From assembly GCA_013297875.1 (NCBI GenBank), contig JAAFIW010000014.1, positions 1 through 64,000 on the forward strand: a stretch of 64,000 nucleotides of DNA. Direction: 5' to 3'. The DNA comes from Comamonadaceae bacterium. GTDB taxonomy: Bacteria; Pseudomonadota; Gammaproteobacteria; Burkholderiales; Burkholderiaceae_C. Under the pieces are notes generated by a model. That model did not search any database, had not been told where the DNA came from, and worked only from the letters and a program-made list of their open reading frames with translations. Both the position numbers and the translations under genes were made by a program. Positions within the stretch are counted from its first letter, which is position 1. Each line of letters starts with the position of its first letter. This document shows, one piece after another, positions 63,886 through 64,000 of the stretch.

Positions 63886-64000
63886 AGCAAGCGTGCCAAG
63901 CCATATGGAACCTTAAGGCCGCTGACTGGTGATGATGGAAAAGGGCGCGCTGCCTGCCTCCGAAAAAGTTGTCCCGACAGATGTGAGTGCCCCGCTATCT
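63886..64000. other. Window end, no gene seen
   Basis: I see no confident gene in the last 115 bases. The promoter of the methyltransferase gene should lie here. Confidence 0.5.

Overview
The window is a piece of a betaproteobacterial chromosome, most likely Comamonadaceae (Rhodoferax/Polaromonas/Acidovorax type). The reasons are the high GC, the accB-accC-prmA-zinc-ribbon-kinase block, several Bug/TctC periplasmic binding proteins with LysR regulators, and a short dispersed repeat (core ATAGCTGCTTGAGCA) that recurs about twenty times. This placement is inferred from gene content and protein similarity; no 16S rRNA or other marker in the window settles it.

Layout. 0.1-10.5 kb: MFS/HIT-like pair with a divergent GcvA-like LysR gene, then a leftward housekeeping block (hypothetical gene, tlpA, accB, accC, prmA, DUF3426 protein, PfkB kinase) and another LysR gene. 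10.5-13.1 kb: an accessory, lower-GC stretch with a 200-bp palindrome, a LexA-like box, two unrecognised or HEPN-like genes, a MazF/PemK toxin and two copies of a ~112-bp MITE. 13.3-25.8 kb: catabolic region with an enolase-superfamily enzyme and Bug protein, a LysR gene, an ISL3-family IS that split a small antitoxin-like gene, an indolepyruvate:ferredoxin oxidoreductase pair, a second Bug protein, a 4HBT thioesterase, an alpha/beta hydrolase and an Mpo1-like protein. 25.9-31.1 kb: two tandem 7TMR-DISM sensors with degenerate GGDEF domains and a YihY protein.

31.3-39.5 kb is the most striking region. An RNA-repair operon reads leftward: Ro60/Rsr (TROVE), three consecutive Y-RNA-like structured RNAs, rtcB and rtcA. 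The divergent regulator rtcR lies upstream, and a good sigma54 promoter precedes rsr. One of the RNAs contains a rearranged tRNA: the T arm comes first, then a closed 14-bp acceptor-like hairpin, then the D arm.

39.6-64 kb: ccdAB toxin-antitoxin genes placed directly before thyA-folA, then DUF4337, RidA, RNase H-like, xthA, valS, a 2OG-Fe(II) oxygenase, clpB with a sigma32-like promoter, several small membrane or secreted proteins, a ferritin-like/4Fe-4S/double-CDGSH fusion protein, a zinc alcohol dehydrogenase, plsY, DUF2059, lolA-ftsK, a Crp/Fnr regulator, trxB, rpmB-rpmG and a methyltransferase gene.

A second theme is repeats. At least six families of inverted or dispersed repeats fill the intergenic gaps. 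The ATAGCTGCTTGAGCA family also runs into coding sequence: it forms part of the LolA signal peptide, linkers in IorB and the CDGSH fusion protein, and the C-terminal residues and stop codons of several genes.
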